Positions 19,947 to 29,599 are shown, numbered from the stretch's first letter. The stretch is DNA of 64,000 nt from Desulfuromonadales bacterium (GCA_030145205.1 JAQYVZ010000005.1:62001-126000); one strand, 5' to 3'. The notes: generated by a model from the sequence alone, not told the origin. Translations and numbers: made by a program.

Positions 19947-21242
19947 CTACCAACGTCCCGACCAGGCCGGGTGGCTGCTGTCATCACCTGCCTCGGTCAA
20001 GCGCCGCGCACCTGTGCCATCGGCCCGCATGACGTAAATCGCTTTTTTGCCATCGGCGTCAGAGGAATAGACCAGGAAGCGCCCATCCGGACTCCAGCGT
20101 GGATGCTCCTGATTGCCCGGCCCGAAGGTCAGGCGGCGTTCGTCACTGCCGTCCGTCTTGATACTGTAGAGATCAAAACGGCCACCGGACTGCCGCGCAA
20201 AGGCAATACGGTCGCCCTTCGGACTCCAGGCGGGCGTGACGTTGTATTTGCCGTGGGTTGTCAGCCGGCGGGTCTCACCGGTATAGACGTTCACCGTAAA
20301 CAGGTGCGGGTTGCCCAGCCGGTTGGAGACAAACACCAAGTGGCCACTGTCCGGGCTCCAACTCGGGTCAATGTCGATAGCCCAGTTGTTGGTCAGCCGT
20401 TTATGAATCGCTCCGCTGTAGCTGATCAGATAGATTTCGGGGTTGCCATCCTTGGTCAGGGTCACGGCGATTTCCCGCCCGATCGGCGCAAACCGGCCAG
20501 CCACGTTCAACCCCTGTCGCGAGGAGACCTTGGCCTCCTGGCCAGTATAGATCTCCTTGCGGTAGAGATCCGGATTATTGGCCACATAAGAGGTGAACGT
20601 CAGCTCCTTGCCAAGCGGTGAAAAATCAGGGTTGAGGACAATCGAGCGGTGATCGGTCAAGCGGACCGGCGCATGCCCGTCAACGTCCATCAGCCAGAGC
20701 TCCTTATTGCCAGTCTGCTTGGAGACATAGGCGATGCGTTGACTGAAGGGCCCGATTTCGCCGGTCAAATCTTTCAGAATCTGGTCGGCAAACGAATGGG
20801 CCATCCGCCGCACATCCGTGCTGCGTCCCAAGTAACGCCGTCCGCTCTTCAGACGCCGGTTGACCACATCGAACAGGCGCGCTTCGATCACCAGCTGATC
20901 CCCCTGCAGGGAGTAGGTCCCCTTGACCAGCAGATCAGCGCCGAGCAGGCGCCACTGGGCAAAATCGACTTGGGTGCTGTACAGCCCGATACGTTCGGCG
21001 TCACTCAGGAAGGACGCAGGATCGGCAAACCGGAACAGGCCGGTCAGATCAAGATCGGCGTTGAGGACCTCATTGATTTCGGCAGCGATCTCATCAACGG
21101 CAGCACCATCCGTGGGCAGGAATGTGGTGAGCGCCAGTGGCATTCGCTGCTCGCCGGGAGCGGAAATCTCGATCTCCGTTGCCGCCGTGGCCGTCAAGGG
21201 CAGCAGCAAGGCAAGGAGCAGGAAGTATTTGATCATGCGCAT
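19947..21242 (-). CDS. tolB: Tol-Pal system periplasmic protein TolB
   Basis: This 431-residue secreted protein has a signal peptide (LLLALLLPLTATA-ATEI), an N-terminal alpha/beta domain to about residue 165, and a six-bladed beta-propeller made of repeats such as LTDHRSIVLNPDFSPLGKELTFTS, WSPDSGHLVFVSNRLGNPHLF and WSPDGRFLVYSSDADGKKAIY. TolB connects TolA with Pal. The ATG ending at 21242 follows AAAGGA; a second ATG two codons later is possible. It lies 10 bases after tolA. Confidence 0.95.
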   Translation of the reverse strand: MRMIKYFLLLALLLPLTATAATEIEISAPGEQRMPLALTTFLPTDGAAVDEIAAEINEVLNADLDLTGLFRFADPASFLSDAERIGLYSTQVDFAQWRLLGADLLVKGTYSLQGDQLVIEARLFDVVNRRLKSGRRYLGRSTDVRRMAHSFADQILKDLTGEIGPFSQRIAYVSKQTGNKELWLMDVDGHAPVRLTDHRSIVLNPDFSPLGKELTFTSYVANNPDLYRKEIYTGQEAKVSSRQGLNVAGRFAPIGREIAVTLTKDGNPEIYLISYSGAIHKRLTNNWAIDIDPSWSPDSGHLVFVSNRLGNPHLFTVNVYTGETRRLTTHGKYNVTPAWSPKGDRIAFARQSGGRFDLYSIKTDGSDERRLTFGPGNQEHPRWSPDGRFLVYSSDADGKKAIYVMRADGTGARRLTEAGDDSSHPAWSGRW

Positions 21243-21252
21243 TTGTTTTCCT

Positions 21253-22074
21253 TTAGCGTTTCGCCGCGGCCATCTCTTTCAGGTTGAAAATCACCGTGAA
21301 ATCTTCGTTACGAGGCAGTTTCTGCGCCAATTGTTTCGATTTGAGGATTGCTGTCTTGATCGAATCATCAAACTGGCTGCTGCCGGACCCCTCGAGAATG
21401 CGGTAACGCACCAAGGTGCCTGCGGCGGAATACTCCAGTTCAACGCGGGCCTCAATCGCAGCCAGGCGTGACTGATCAAGCAGGTAGGGCGACAGGGCCC
21501 AATTCTGCTGAATGGTCGCCTGAATGTAGTCGATGATGCTCACGCCAACTTCGCTGCCGGTCCCGGTCGGCATGCCGACCGGGACGGCGGCGGGAATCGT
21601 TGCCGGCGAAGCGTCCTGCAGGCTGGCCAGCCTATCTTTGAGGGCGTCGATCTCCGACTGGCGTTGTTCTTTTTCACGCATGGCCGACAGCCTTTGCTGC
21701 AAATCCAGTTCCTTCTTCTTGTCCGGCTTCGGCTTGACCGCCGGCGCGGTCGATTTGGCGGGAATTTTCACTTTCGGCTTGGCGGGCGCAACCGGTTTCG
21801 GCGGCACGGAAACCGCCTGTCGCTTGACCGGCGCCGGCTTCGACTTCACCTTCGGCCGCGGATCGGGACGACCGGCCTGCGGGTTGAGCACCGGCTTGTG
21901 CACCAGGTCGACATAGTAGACCGGTTTCGATTCACGGCGGGTCGACCCGAACCAGCCTCCGGCGAGAATCAAAACCATCACTAGGTGCAAGACCAGCGAA
22001 GCCAGTAGCCAACGACCAAACCTGGTGTCGGCGTGATAATGCTCTGTCATATTCTGCAATCGGTCAGCGTGCAT
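21253..22074 (-). CDS. tolA: TolA/TonB-family energy transducer of the Tol system
   Basis: This protein of about 273 residues has a cytoplasmic N-terminus, one membrane helix (WLLASLVLHLVMVLILAGGWF), a long proline/lysine region (PKPVAPAKPKVKIPAKS), a short coiled coil (LQQRLSAMREKEQRQSEIDALKDRL) and a C-terminal TonB/TolA domain (YIQATIQQNWALSPYLL, ARVELEYSAAGTLVRYRI, FDDSIKTAILKSK). Position between tolR and tolB makes TolA the best name. The start is uncertain: ATG at 22074 or 22050, neither with a strong ribosome site. Confidence 0.88.
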   Translation of the reverse strand: MHADRLQNMTEHYHADTRFGRWLLASLVLHLVMVLILAGGWFGSTRRESKPVYYVDLVHKPVLNPQAGRPDPRPKVKSKPAPVKRQAVSVPPKPVAPAKPKVKIPAKSTAPAVKPKPDKKKELDLQQRLSAMREKEQRQSEIDALKDRLASLQDASPATIPAAVPVGMPTGTGSEVGVSIIDYIQATIQQNWALSPYLLDQSRLAAIEARVELEYSAAGTLVRYRILEGSGSSQFDDSIKTAILKSKQLAQKLPRNEDFTVIFNLKEMAAAKR

Positions 22075-22093
22075 GCGTCTCTGTCCGGACCTG

Positions 22094-22516
<423 letters not shown>

Positions 22517-22517
22517 G

Positions 22518-23189
22518 TTAATGACTCCGGGTCATGCGCTGTACGATATTGAGCATTTCCTGGCTGAAGTTATCCATGTCGCCGATCAGGACGTTGATTT
22601 TATTCAGAAAATGGTTATAGCCGATAACCGCCGGGATCGCAGCCACCAGGCCGATTGCCGTCGCAACCAGAGCTTCGGAAATTCCCGGGGCGACTACTGC
22701 CAGTGAAGCGCTGCCGGTCTGGCCAATGCCGTGGAAAGCATCCATGATGCCCCAGACGGTGCCGAACAGGCCGATAAAGGGCGCCGCTGAGCCGGTGGTT
22801 GCCAGAAAGGTCAGGTACTTCTCCAGGCGATGCGTTTCCGAAGTCATGGCGCGGCGTAACACCCGGGCGACCCGTTCCTGTTCGCCGAGATCGGCACTCA
22901 GGTGCTCTTCTTCCGGGCCATCCCCAGCGCGGCGGCTCTGCATCAGCTCCTGGTAGACATCGCGAAACAGAACGGCCAGAGGAGAATAACGGAACTCTTT
23001 CAACCCCTGGCTGATGGCATCAAACCGTTTCTTTGACCAGAAAAACTCGAGAAACGCCTCCGACTGGCGCATCGCCCGCTGCACCACCAGAAACTTGTGA
23101 AGGATGATGGCCCAGGAGACCACCGAGAAATACACCAGAATCAGCAGGACCAGTTTGACCACCAGCCCGGCATTCAGCACTAGTTCCAA
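22518..23189 (-). CDS. tolQ: Tol motor subunit TolQ (ExbB family)
   Basis: This 223-residue protein has three membrane helices, near residues 9-32, 118-145 and 155-185. The conserved TolQ/MotA stretch reads LTFLATTGSAAPFIGLFGTVWGIMDAFHGI and ISEALVATAIGLVAAIPAVIGYN. The start is a TTG with AAGGAG seven bases upstream, a good case for a rare start codon; the next ATG is far inside the protein. It is the first gene of tolQRAB. Confidence 0.95.
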   Translation of the reverse strand: MELVLNAGLVVKLVLLILVYFSVVSWAIILHKFLVVQRAMRQSEAFLEFFWSKKRFDAISQGLKEFRYSPLAVLFRDVYQELMQSRRAGDGPEEEHLSADLGEQERVARVLRRAMTSETHRLEKYLTFLATTGSAAPFIGLFGTVWGIMDAFHGIGQTGSASLAVVAPGISEALVATAIGLVAAIPAVIGYNHFLNKINVLIGDMDNFSQEMLNIVQRMTRSH

Positions 23190-23326
23190 AATTTGTCTCC
23201 TTGCATCGCTATTTGGTCGAAGCGGGAAGCCCGCAACACGCTTAAATTAGCCGCCTCCCGGCAGGGAAGTCAACCGGGAAGGGGGTTTCCGGGGAACAGC
23301 TCTCTTCCGAAGAAGGTCCCGCCGCT

Positions 23327-24055
23327 TTATGTTTTCAAATAGTGCGCCAACTGCCCCTGAACATAACGTGCCGTGCCGCTCTCCGGGGAACGTTCAACCA
23401 GACGCCGCAAAGCGGCGATGTCATCCAGGTCGTCCCAGGGCGTCAGTTCACGGTAAACCCGCCCAGCCCGGCTGGCTCGTTCGCGGGTCGCAACAAGCAC
23501 CTGGTTGCTGCTCCAGGGGATGTCGACAAACAGTTCCGGCACGGGCTGTTTCAAACCGAGCAGGGCGTAGCCGCCGTCCAGGCAAGGAACGGTTACCACG
23601 TCGACCTCTTCGAGGGCCGCCAGCGCTTCGTCAATCAGGGCTTCCGGCAAATCGGGGCTATCGGAGCCGATCAACAACACCGGGCCGCCTCCCGCCGCAA
23701 ACAACTGCGCCACCGCAGTCTGCAAGCGCAGACCCAGGTCACCACCACTCTGCGGCACCCGCAGCATCTCCGGAAAAGCTCGCTTGAACCAGTCGGCATC
23801 ACCGGCATAAAACAGCACCATGCGAACCGGACACTCCCACAACCCCTGCACGGTCTCCGCCAGGGCCACCTGGCAGAGGCGGGCCGCCTCCACGTCAGTG
23901 AGAGGGGGACAGAGACGGGTCTTGACTGCGCCGGGTACCGGCTGTTTGGCAAACAGGGCCAAGATAGGCCCTGGGCTTTTAAACGGTTGTAAAGAAACTG
24001 GTTTATCCACGTTGTCCACAGACTTATCCACTTTGGTTGCGTTCGACGGAAGCAT
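23327..24055 (-). CDS. TIGR04282-type (DUF2064) GT-A fold transferase
   Basis: This protein of about 242 residues has a nucleotidyl/glycosyltransferase fold. The opening LALFAKQPVPGAVKTRLCPPL is typical of TIGR04282, a group linked to arsenosugar synthesis and to radical-SAM/selenodomain clusters. Further motifs are VLLIGSDSPDLPEALIDEAL, DGGYALLGLKQP and PWDDLDDIAALRRL. The true substrate here is unknown, as no radical-SAM partner is nearby. The start is unclear: ATG at 24055 overlaps folE2, GTG codons at 24091 or about 24010 are alternatives, and the conserved part only begins near 23970. Confidence 0.82.
   Translation of the reverse strand: MLPSNATKVDKSVDNVDKPVSLQPFKSPGPILALFAKQPVPGAVKTRLCPPLTDVEAARLCQVALAETVQGLWECPVRMVLFYAGDADWFKRAFPEMLRVPQSGGDLGLRLQTAVAQLFAAGGGPVLLIGSDSPDLPEALIDEALAALEEVDVVTVPCLDGGYALLGLKQPVPELFVDIPWSSNQVLVATRERASRAGRVYRELTPWDDLDDIAALRRLVERSPESGTARYVQGQLAHYLKT
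24003..24032 (+). other. Cluster of three DnaA-box-like 9-mers
   Basis: TTATCCACG (24003), TTGTCCACA (24012) and TTATCCACT (24024) are direct repeats, each one base from the TTATCCACA consensus. They lie across the folE2 stop codon. See findings. Confidence 0.5.
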
Positions 24056-24797
24056 ACGCCGAATGGTTGTGTATCGATTCGAAATTTTCACACTGCACCC
24101 GGAACCAGGTCACATTCGGCTCACGCAACAGCCGCTCGGTCACGGCGCGCACCACATCTTCAACAAACATCGGATTGTCATAGGCCTGCTCTGTCAGCGC
24201 CTTCTCATCCTCACGCTTCAGCAGAGCAAACACGGGCGCGCTACCGCAGCCCTCGACCCATTCGATCAACTCCTCGATCCAGACATGGTCGCGATACCTG
24301 ATCTCGACATTCACGGCGCTACGCTGGTTGTGGGCACCGCGCGCGCTGATCTCCTTGGAGCAGGGGCAAAGCGAGGTCATCGGCACCGTCACGCCGAGGA
24401 CAAAATCGTATATCTCTCCTAGACTGCCGGCCATGCGGCACTGATACTCCATCAGACTGGCTGCGCCCGATACCGGCGCCCGCTTCTCGATGAAGTAAGG
24501 GAACTCCAGTTCCAGGTGCGCCCGACTGGCATCAAGCCGCTGTTTCATCTCGCGCAGCACCGCGCCCATGCGATCGATGCCGACTTCGCCGTGATACTGG
24601 TTGAGAATCTCCACGAAGCGGCTCATGTGGGTGCCCTTGAAATGATGGGGCAGGTCCACATACATGTTGATGCGCGCCACTGTCTGCTGGCGCTCCTTGC
24701 TCCGGTCCATGACCACGATCGGGTAATGGATATCCTTGACGCCCACCTTATCAATGGCAATGTTGCGGGAATCGGGAGCATTCTGCAGGTCCGGCAT
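24024..24797 (-). CDS. folE2: GTP cyclohydrolase FolE2 (type IB)
   Basis: This protein of about 257 residues makes dihydroneopterin triphosphate from GTP, the entry to folate and to queuosine. It has the FolE2 start pattern (IAIDKVGVKDIHYPIVVMD), the active-site cysteine in SLCPCSKEIS, and the C-terminal YDNPMFVEDVVRAVTERL and NFESIHNHSAYA. I preferred the ATG ending at 24797 because family members begin near this MPD; an in-frame ATG at 24857 would add a hydrophilic 20-residue extension. It follows queC in the same direction, consistent with a shared role in 7-deazaguanine synthesis. Confidence 0.93.
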   Translation of the reverse strand: MPDLQNAPDSRNIAIDKVGVKDIHYPIVVMDRSKERQQTVARINMYVDLPHHFKGTHMSRFVEILNQYHGEVGIDRMGAVLREMKQRLDASRAHLELEFPYFIEKRAPVSGAASLMEYQCRMAGSLGEIYDFVLGVTVPMTSLCPCSKEISARGAHNQRSAVNVEIRYRDHVWIEELIEWVEGCGSAPVFALLKREDEKALTEQAYDNPMFVEDVVRAVTERLLREPNVTWFRVQCENFESIHNHSAYASVERNQSG

Positions 24798-24909
24798 GGC
24801 CGCTTCGCCACCCTGTCTGCGTTGCGTTAATTCTTTGTCTTCAGGCTGTTTGGTCATTGTGTCGTGTCCAGACTGTCTTGCGTTGCTTTTGCCTTGTACG
24901 AGACTCCGG

Positions 24910-25599
24910 TTATGCGTCCCGCTGCTCATAGGCCACCGGGTCCGCGCAGCCCGCCTCGGCGAAACCTTTCAGCCGCAGCACGCAGGAATCGCAGTGGCCA
25001 CAGGCGAGCCCCGCCGGCGAGGGGTCGTAGCAGGAATGGGTCAGGGCGTAGTTGACACCGAGTTCTTGTCCGGTCCGGATAATGTCCGCCTTGCTGAGAT
25101 GCAGCAGCGGCGCGTGCACCCGGAACCGGCCGGTCTGCTCAACCCCGGCGCGCGTCGCCAAATTAGCCAGGGTTTCAAAGGCCGCAATATATTCAGGCCG
25201 ACAATCAGGGTAGCCGGAATAATCGAGGGCGTTCACACCGATGTAGATATCGAAGGCGCCGAGCACTTCGGCCCAGCTGAGCGCGAAGCTAAGGAAAATG
25301 GTGTTGCGAGCCGGCACGTAAGTCGTGGGAATTTCCTCGTCCATCGGCCGGTCCTTCGGTACAGCCAACTCGGAGGTCAGGGAACTGCCGCCGATCTGAC
25401 GCAGATCGATCTGCACCAGCTGATGCTCCACCGCTCCGACCTGCGGAGCGTACTCGCGCGCCTTGTCCAGCTCAATCGAATGCCGCTGGCCATACGCAAA
25501 GCTCATGGCGTAGGGATCAAACCCGTCGGCTCGGGCGATTGCCATGCAGGTGGTGGAATCGAGCCCGCCACTGTAAAGAACTACCGCTTTTTTTGCCAT
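24910..25599 (-). CDS. queC: 7-cyano-7-deazaguanine synthase
   Basis: This 229-residue PP-loop ATPase turns carboxy-deazaguanine into preQ0, a precursor of queuosine in tRNA. The P-loop SGGLDS is at residues 10-15, with [12 protein letters not shown] and [19 protein letters not shown] following, and a C-terminal zinc site with cysteines spaced x8, x2 and x2 (CGHCDSC). The ATG ending at 25599 matches the family start; an in-frame ATG seven codons upstream is less likely. No preQ1-type aptamer is evident upstream. It is divergent from the penicillin-binding protein. Confidence 0.96.
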   Translation of the reverse strand: MAKKAVVLYSGGLDSTTCMAIARADGFDPYAMSFAYGQRHSIELDKAREYAPQVGAVEHQLVQIDLRQIGGSSLTSELAVPKDRPMDEEIPTTYVPARNTIFLSFALSWAEVLGAFDIYIGVNALDYSGYPDCRPEYIAAFETLANLATRAGVEQTGRFRVHAPLLHLSKADIIRTGQELGVNYALTHSCYDPSPAGLACGHCDSCVLRLKGFAEAGCADPVAYEQRDA

Positions 25600-25740
25600 A
25601 CACGCACGTCGTCCTGTCATGAAAGTTGTCGATCGATCATTCTAGCATAGCCGGACACCCGGGAAAACCGGCAAAACGGTTGCTCGGGGCCAATTGACTG
25701 TGTTATTAGTGGCAATTCTCTTGCTTCAAAGGTGCCCATC

Positions 25741-28152
25741 GTGTTTGCGAAACTGCCGAAATATGTTCGCGTGCTGATTTACCTCGGGTTGGCCTGCCTG
25801 GTGCTGGCGATGCTCAGCCCGGTTGCTGCCTACCTCTACGTGGCCAAATCCTTGCCGCGGGTGGATACGCTCTCTGACTATCAACCGCCGGTCATCACAC
25901 GGATCTACAGCGATAACGGCACCGTCATTGCCGAACTCTACGAAGAGCGCCGGATTGTCGTCCCCGTATCACGCATGCCGAAGCAGCTGATCCAGGCTTT
26001 TGTCGCTGCGGAAGACTCCAACTTCTTCAAACATCAGGGAATCGACCTGGTTTCAATCACCCGGGCAGCGCTCAAAAACATCAAGGCGGGCGGCATCGTC
26101 CAGGGCGGCAGCACTATTACCCAGCAGGTTGCCAAGAGTCTTTTGCTGACGCCCGAGAAAAAATTCGAGCGTAAATTCAAGGAAGCGATTCTCGCTTACC
26201 GCATGGAAAAGCGGCTGTCCAAGGAGGAGATTCTTTATCTCTACCTGAACCAGATTTTCCTGGGGCATGGCGCTTACGGTGTTCAGGCCGCAGCTGAAAA
26301 CTTTTTTGACAAGAACGTCGAGGAACTCAGCCTGGCGGAATGCAGCCTGATGGCCGGCCTGCCGCAGGCACCGAGCCGCTACTCACCCTACCGTCATTAT
26401 GAACGCGCCCGGGAACGGCAGAAGTATGTCCTCAGGCGCATGATCAAGGAAGGCTTCATCACTGCCGTGGAAGCGGAAGAGGCCCTGGCGGTCGAGATGG
26501 AAATCCGCCCGCGCGTCAACCAGCACATCGCAGATGCCGCGTACTTTACTGAGCAGGTGCGCCGCGATCTCCAGAAGCGCTACGGCCACGAGCGGCTCCA
26601 TACCGGGGGACTGCAGGTTCACACCAGCATCAACCTTGACATGCAGCTGGCCGCTCAACGAGCAGTTCGCGCCAACCTGCGTGACCATGACAAACGCCAG
26701 AAATACCGTGGGCCGATTGCGGTTTTGACTCCAGAAGAAGAAACCACCCTCCTCGAGGAACAAACCGCACAGCTGGAGGAGACCCCTCTTGCAACCGGGG
26801 CTCTCTATGATGCAGTCGTCACCGGGAGTAAAAAAGGCCAGATCCTTGTTCGGTTGGCTGATCGCACCGGCCAGATTGCCCTTGCGGACACAGCCTGGGC
26901 GGCCCCTCTGCAGGTCGTCGCCCGAACTGTCGCCCCTGCGGGCAACGCCGACACGGGCCGGACCCTGCTGCCGGCAGGTTCAAAAATCCGGGTGAGGCTT
27001 CTGGAGCTTCCGGAGCAAGGGCTGTTGCCACTCGCTCTCGAGCAGGACCCGGTCGCTCAGGGCGCCCTGCTGGCCATGGACCCACGCAACGGTCTGATCA
27101 GGGCGATGGTCGGCGGCTACGATTTCCGCACCAGCCAGTTCAACCGTGTGATCCAGGCACGCCGCTTGCCCGGCTCCGCCATAAAGCCGCTCATCTATGC
27201 CGCCGCTCTCGATAAAGGCTACACCCCTGCCACAGTCATCCTCGATACGCCGCTGATTTACAAGGAACGCCTGGAAGATGGTGATATCAAGGAGTGGAAA
27301 CCGAAAAATTATTCCAAAAAGTTTTACGGGCCAGTGCCGGTCCGCACCGCCCTGGCCAAATCACATAACGTGATTACCATCAAGATCCTCGAAGACATCG
27401 GCGTGCACTATGCGGCCAACTATGCCCGCAAGCTCGGCATCACCTCGCCTCTAGCTGAAGATCTGACCCTCGCCTTGGGGTCGTCTGCCGTCACCCCCAT
27501 GGAACTAGCTGGCGCCTATACCGTTTTGGCGAATGGCGGCGTACGGGTCGCACCAACCTATATCACCCAGGTTCTCGACCGCGACGGCAAGATCCTTGAA
27601 TCGATTGACCCGGCGGATTTCCCCGGCGGTCCGCAGCCCGGCCAAAGCCTGGTTCAGCAACCGCGTGTCCGTGTGATCAGCCCGGAAACAGCTTACCTGA
27701 CCACCAATCTGCTGGAGAGCGTTGTTCAGAAAGGCACCGGTTGGCGCGCCAAGGTGCTGAAGCGGCCGACAGCCGGCAAGACCGGCACGACCAATGATCT
27801 CAAAGATGCCTGGTTTGTCGGCTACATCCCGCAGATGTTGACTGTCGCCTGGGTCGGCTACGACCAGGAGAGGCCGCTTGGCAAAAAAGAAACCGGCTCG
27901 CGAGCAGCGGCGCCGGCTTGGGTGGAGTTTATGAAAGAAGCCGTTGCAGACCTGCCGGTGGAGGAGTTCCCGGTGCCAGACGCCATCGAGTTCCGCCCCA
28001 TCGATCCGGGCACCGGCCTGCTGGCCCCCGAAGACTCTCCCGAAGTGGTCATTGAGGCCTTTGCGCCGGGCACCGCCCCAGTCCGCTACGCCTTGGAGGA
28101 GAAGACGCCCCAAGCGCGCGACTTCTTCCGCCTCGACCTGGAAGAGAACTAA
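25741..28152 (+). CDS. Penicillin-binding protein 1A, bifunctional class A
   Basis: This 803-residue protein polymerises and cross-links peptidoglycan. It has a membrane anchor at about 11-33, a GT51 glycosyltransferase at about 60-235 (AAEDSNFFKHQGID near 87, QGGSTITQQVAKSL, KEAILAYRMEKRLSKEEIL), an OB-like insert, and a transpeptidase domain with SAIK near 478, SHN near 540 and KTGTTND near 679. The start is a GTG with AAAGG upstream; another GTG three codons earlier is possible. Its stop is five bases from the convergent nth stop. Confidence 0.94.
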   Translation: MFAKLPKYVRVLIYLGLACLVLAMLSPVAAYLYVAKSLPRVDTLSDYQPPVITRIYSDNGTVIAELYEERRIVVPVSRMPKQLIQAFVAAEDSNFFKHQGIDLVSITRAALKNIKAGGIVQGGSTITQQVAKSLLLTPEKKFERKFKEAILAYRMEKRLSKEEILYLYLNQIFLGHGAYGVQAAAENFFDKNVEELSLAECSLMAGLPQAPSRYSPYRHYERARERQKYVLRRMIKEGFITAVEAEEALAVEMEIRPRVNQHIADAAYFTEQVRRDLQKRYGHERLHTGGLQVHTSINLDMQLAAQRAVRANLRDHDKRQKYRGPIAVLTPEEETTLLEEQTAQLEETPLATGALYDAVVTGSKKGQILVRLADRTGQIALADTAWAAPLQVVARTVAPAGNADTGRTLLPAGSKIRVRLLELPEQGLLPLALEQDPVAQGALLAMDPRNGLIRAMVGGYDFRTSQFNRVIQARRLPGSAIKPLIYAAALDKGYTPATVILDTPLIYKERLEDGDIKEWKPKNYSKKFYGPVPVRTALAKSHNVITIKILEDIGVHYAANYARKLGITSPLAEDLTLALGSSAVTPMELAGAYTVLANGGVRVAPTYITQVLDRDGKILESIDPADFPGGPQPGQSLVQQPRVRVISPETAYLTTNLLESVVQKGTGWRAKVLKRPTAGKTGTTNDLKDAWFVGYIPQMLTVAWVGYDQERPLGKKETGSRAAAPAWVEFMKEAVADLPVEEFPVPDAIEFRPIDPGTGLLAPEDSPEVVIEAFAPGTAPVRYALEEKTPQARDFFRLDLEEN

Positions 28153-28157
28153 CCTCC

Positions 28158-28811
28158 CTACTTGCTGCGATCAACCCCGATTTGCGGACAACACCCCAGC
28201 ACCGGACAGCGGGAGCACCAGGCGGTTTGCGCCCGGCAACACTGCCGCCCATGAAAAATCAGGACATGGGCCGTCTGGGTCCAATGCTGCGCCGGCAGCA
28301 GAGCGCACAACTCCCGCTCCACCTGTTCCGGCTGACGGCTCTGCGCCCAGCCGAGCCGTCTCGCCACCCGCCCGACATGGGTATCGACCACCATTCCCGG
28401 CACGTCAAAGGCATTCCCGAGCAGGACATTGGCTGTTTTTCGGCCGACACCCGGCAGCAGAACCAGGGCTTCCATCGTCGCAGGCACAATACCGCCATGC
28501 TGACCAGTTACCTGTTGGGCGCAGAGAATCAGGTTGCGCGCCTTGTTGCGGAAAAATCCGGTCGAGCGAATCAGCTCTTCCAGCTCAACCGGCTCGGCCA
28601 CAGCCAGCTCCGCCGGGCCGGGATAACGGGCGAACAGACCTGGTGTGACCTGATTCACTCTCACATCCGTGCATTGCGCTGAGAGGATGGTGGCAACCAA
28701 CAGCTGCCAGGGCGATGTGTGCACGAGAGCACAATGGGCGTCCGGGTAGGTTTGTTCCAGTTGACGTAGTGTTTGCAGCGCCTGTTTCTGTTGGCTGTTA
28801 TCTGGAGTCAT
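28158..28811 (-). CDS. nth: Endonuclease III
   Basis: This 217-residue base-excision repair glycosylase/AP lyase removes oxidised pyrimidines. The helix-hairpin-helix LPGVGRKTANVLL carries the catalytic lysine, and the catalytic aspartate is in MVVDTHVGRVARRL. The 4Fe-4S ligands are four cysteines spaced x6, x2 and x5 near residues 189-205. I chose the ATG ending at 28811; the family part begins soon after. A cluster of DnaA-like boxes lies in the short gap upstream. Confidence 0.95.
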   Translation of the reverse strand: MTPDNSQQKQALQTLRQLEQTYPDAHCALVHTSPWQLLVATILSAQCTDVRVNQVTPGLFARYPGPAELAVAEPVELEELIRSTGFFRNKARNLILCAQQVTGQHGGIVPATMEALVLLPGVGRKTANVLLGNAFDVPGMVVDTHVGRVARRLGWAQSRQPEQVERELCALLPAQHWTQTAHVLIFHGRQCCRAQTAWCSRCPVLGCCPQIGVDRSK

Positions 28812-28831
28812 AATGGTGTGATCTAGGTGGC

Positions 28832-28861
28832 TTATCAACGATATCCACAAAGTTTTCCACA
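28832..28861 (+). other. Intergenic cluster of DnaA-box-like 9-mers
   Basis: TTATCAACG (28832), ATATCCACA (28841) and TTTTCCACA (28853) are direct repeats in the 53-base gap between nth and the EEP-fold gene. The last two are one base from consensus. Confidence 0.45.
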
Positions 28862-28864
28862 GAG

Positions 28865-29599
28865 CTAGCCGGGAGCCGCCTCCATGCGACGGCCGGTCAG
28901 ACAGGGCAGGGGGATGGATCGCTGCGTGTCACAGACCTGCACCGTCAGGGTCAACGGCAGATGCTTGGAGGCCTGGCGAGCCAGGATGCTGCGGTTGATC
29001 GATGCATCGAGCACCCGGACTCCGCCCCGTAGGTAGGCGCGGTCCCGATCGAACAGGGGATACAAAGAGGGGTAGGTCGCTCGCCAGAACGGCTTGTGGA
29101 CGCGGCGCAGGATCGACCCCAGCTCCAGGTTGCCGGGCCCCCAGATAAAATCGGCAAAATCGCCAAGCAGCAGGACCGGGCAAACCAGGGAAGGGTTGCC
29201 GAGCAGCTCTGGACCGAGCAAGGTTTCGATCTGCTGCCGGCGAAACCGGGGAAAGGTATCCAGGCAGACGTTCAGCAGGTGCAGCCGCCGGCCGCCAAGG
29301 TCGACATCCGCCCGCAGAACCCCACCACCATAACCCAGGTCAAACCTCTGTACCCCGCGCATCGGCAGATGTGACAAGAAGACCAGGTCTCCGCAGGTCA
29401 CGTCCCGGTAGACCTTTGACCCGAGACGCTCCGCCAAGTAGGGCAGCACATCCGCATGATTCGCCTGGCTGAGACCCTGAATGGCGACAATATCTGCTGC
29501 GGCGTCCGCAATGGTATGCAGGATTCGGTCGAGGTTCGGCTGGCCGTCCGTACCACGGCAACGCTGAACATTATAGGTCATGATGCGGGTTGTGATCAT
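28865..29599 (-). CDS. Endonuclease/exonuclease/phosphatase-fold protein with degenerate active site
   Basis: This 244-residue protein has the EEP fold, shown by the opening RIMTYNVQRCRGTDGQPNL, DIVAIQGL, LNVCLDTFPRFRRQQIETLL and VLLLGDFADFIWG. Several catalytic positions differ from the usual family: the metal-binding glutamate in the (L/I)QE motif is glycine, the GDFN asparagine is alanine, and the SDH motif reads SKH. It may be inactive or act on an unusual substrate. No signal peptide is visible. It lies between the cyclophilin and nth in a minus-strand run. Confidence 0.75.
   Translation of the reverse strand: MITTRIMTYNVQRCRGTDGQPNLDRILHTIADAAADIVAIQGLSQANHADVLPYLAERLGSKVYRDVTCGDLVFLSHLPMRGVQRFDLGYGGGVLRADVDLGGRRLHLLNVCLDTFPRFRRQQIETLLGPELLGNPSLVCPVLLLGDFADFIWGPGNLELGSILRRVHKPFWRATYPSLYPLFDRDRAYLRGGVRVLDASINRSILARQASKHLPLTLTVQVCDTQRSIPLPCLTGRRMEAAPG

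Noticed and set aside
25600-25740. preQ1 riboswitch upstream of queC
   Set aside because: I found no pseudoknot-type aptamer or sequestering hairpin near the queC start.
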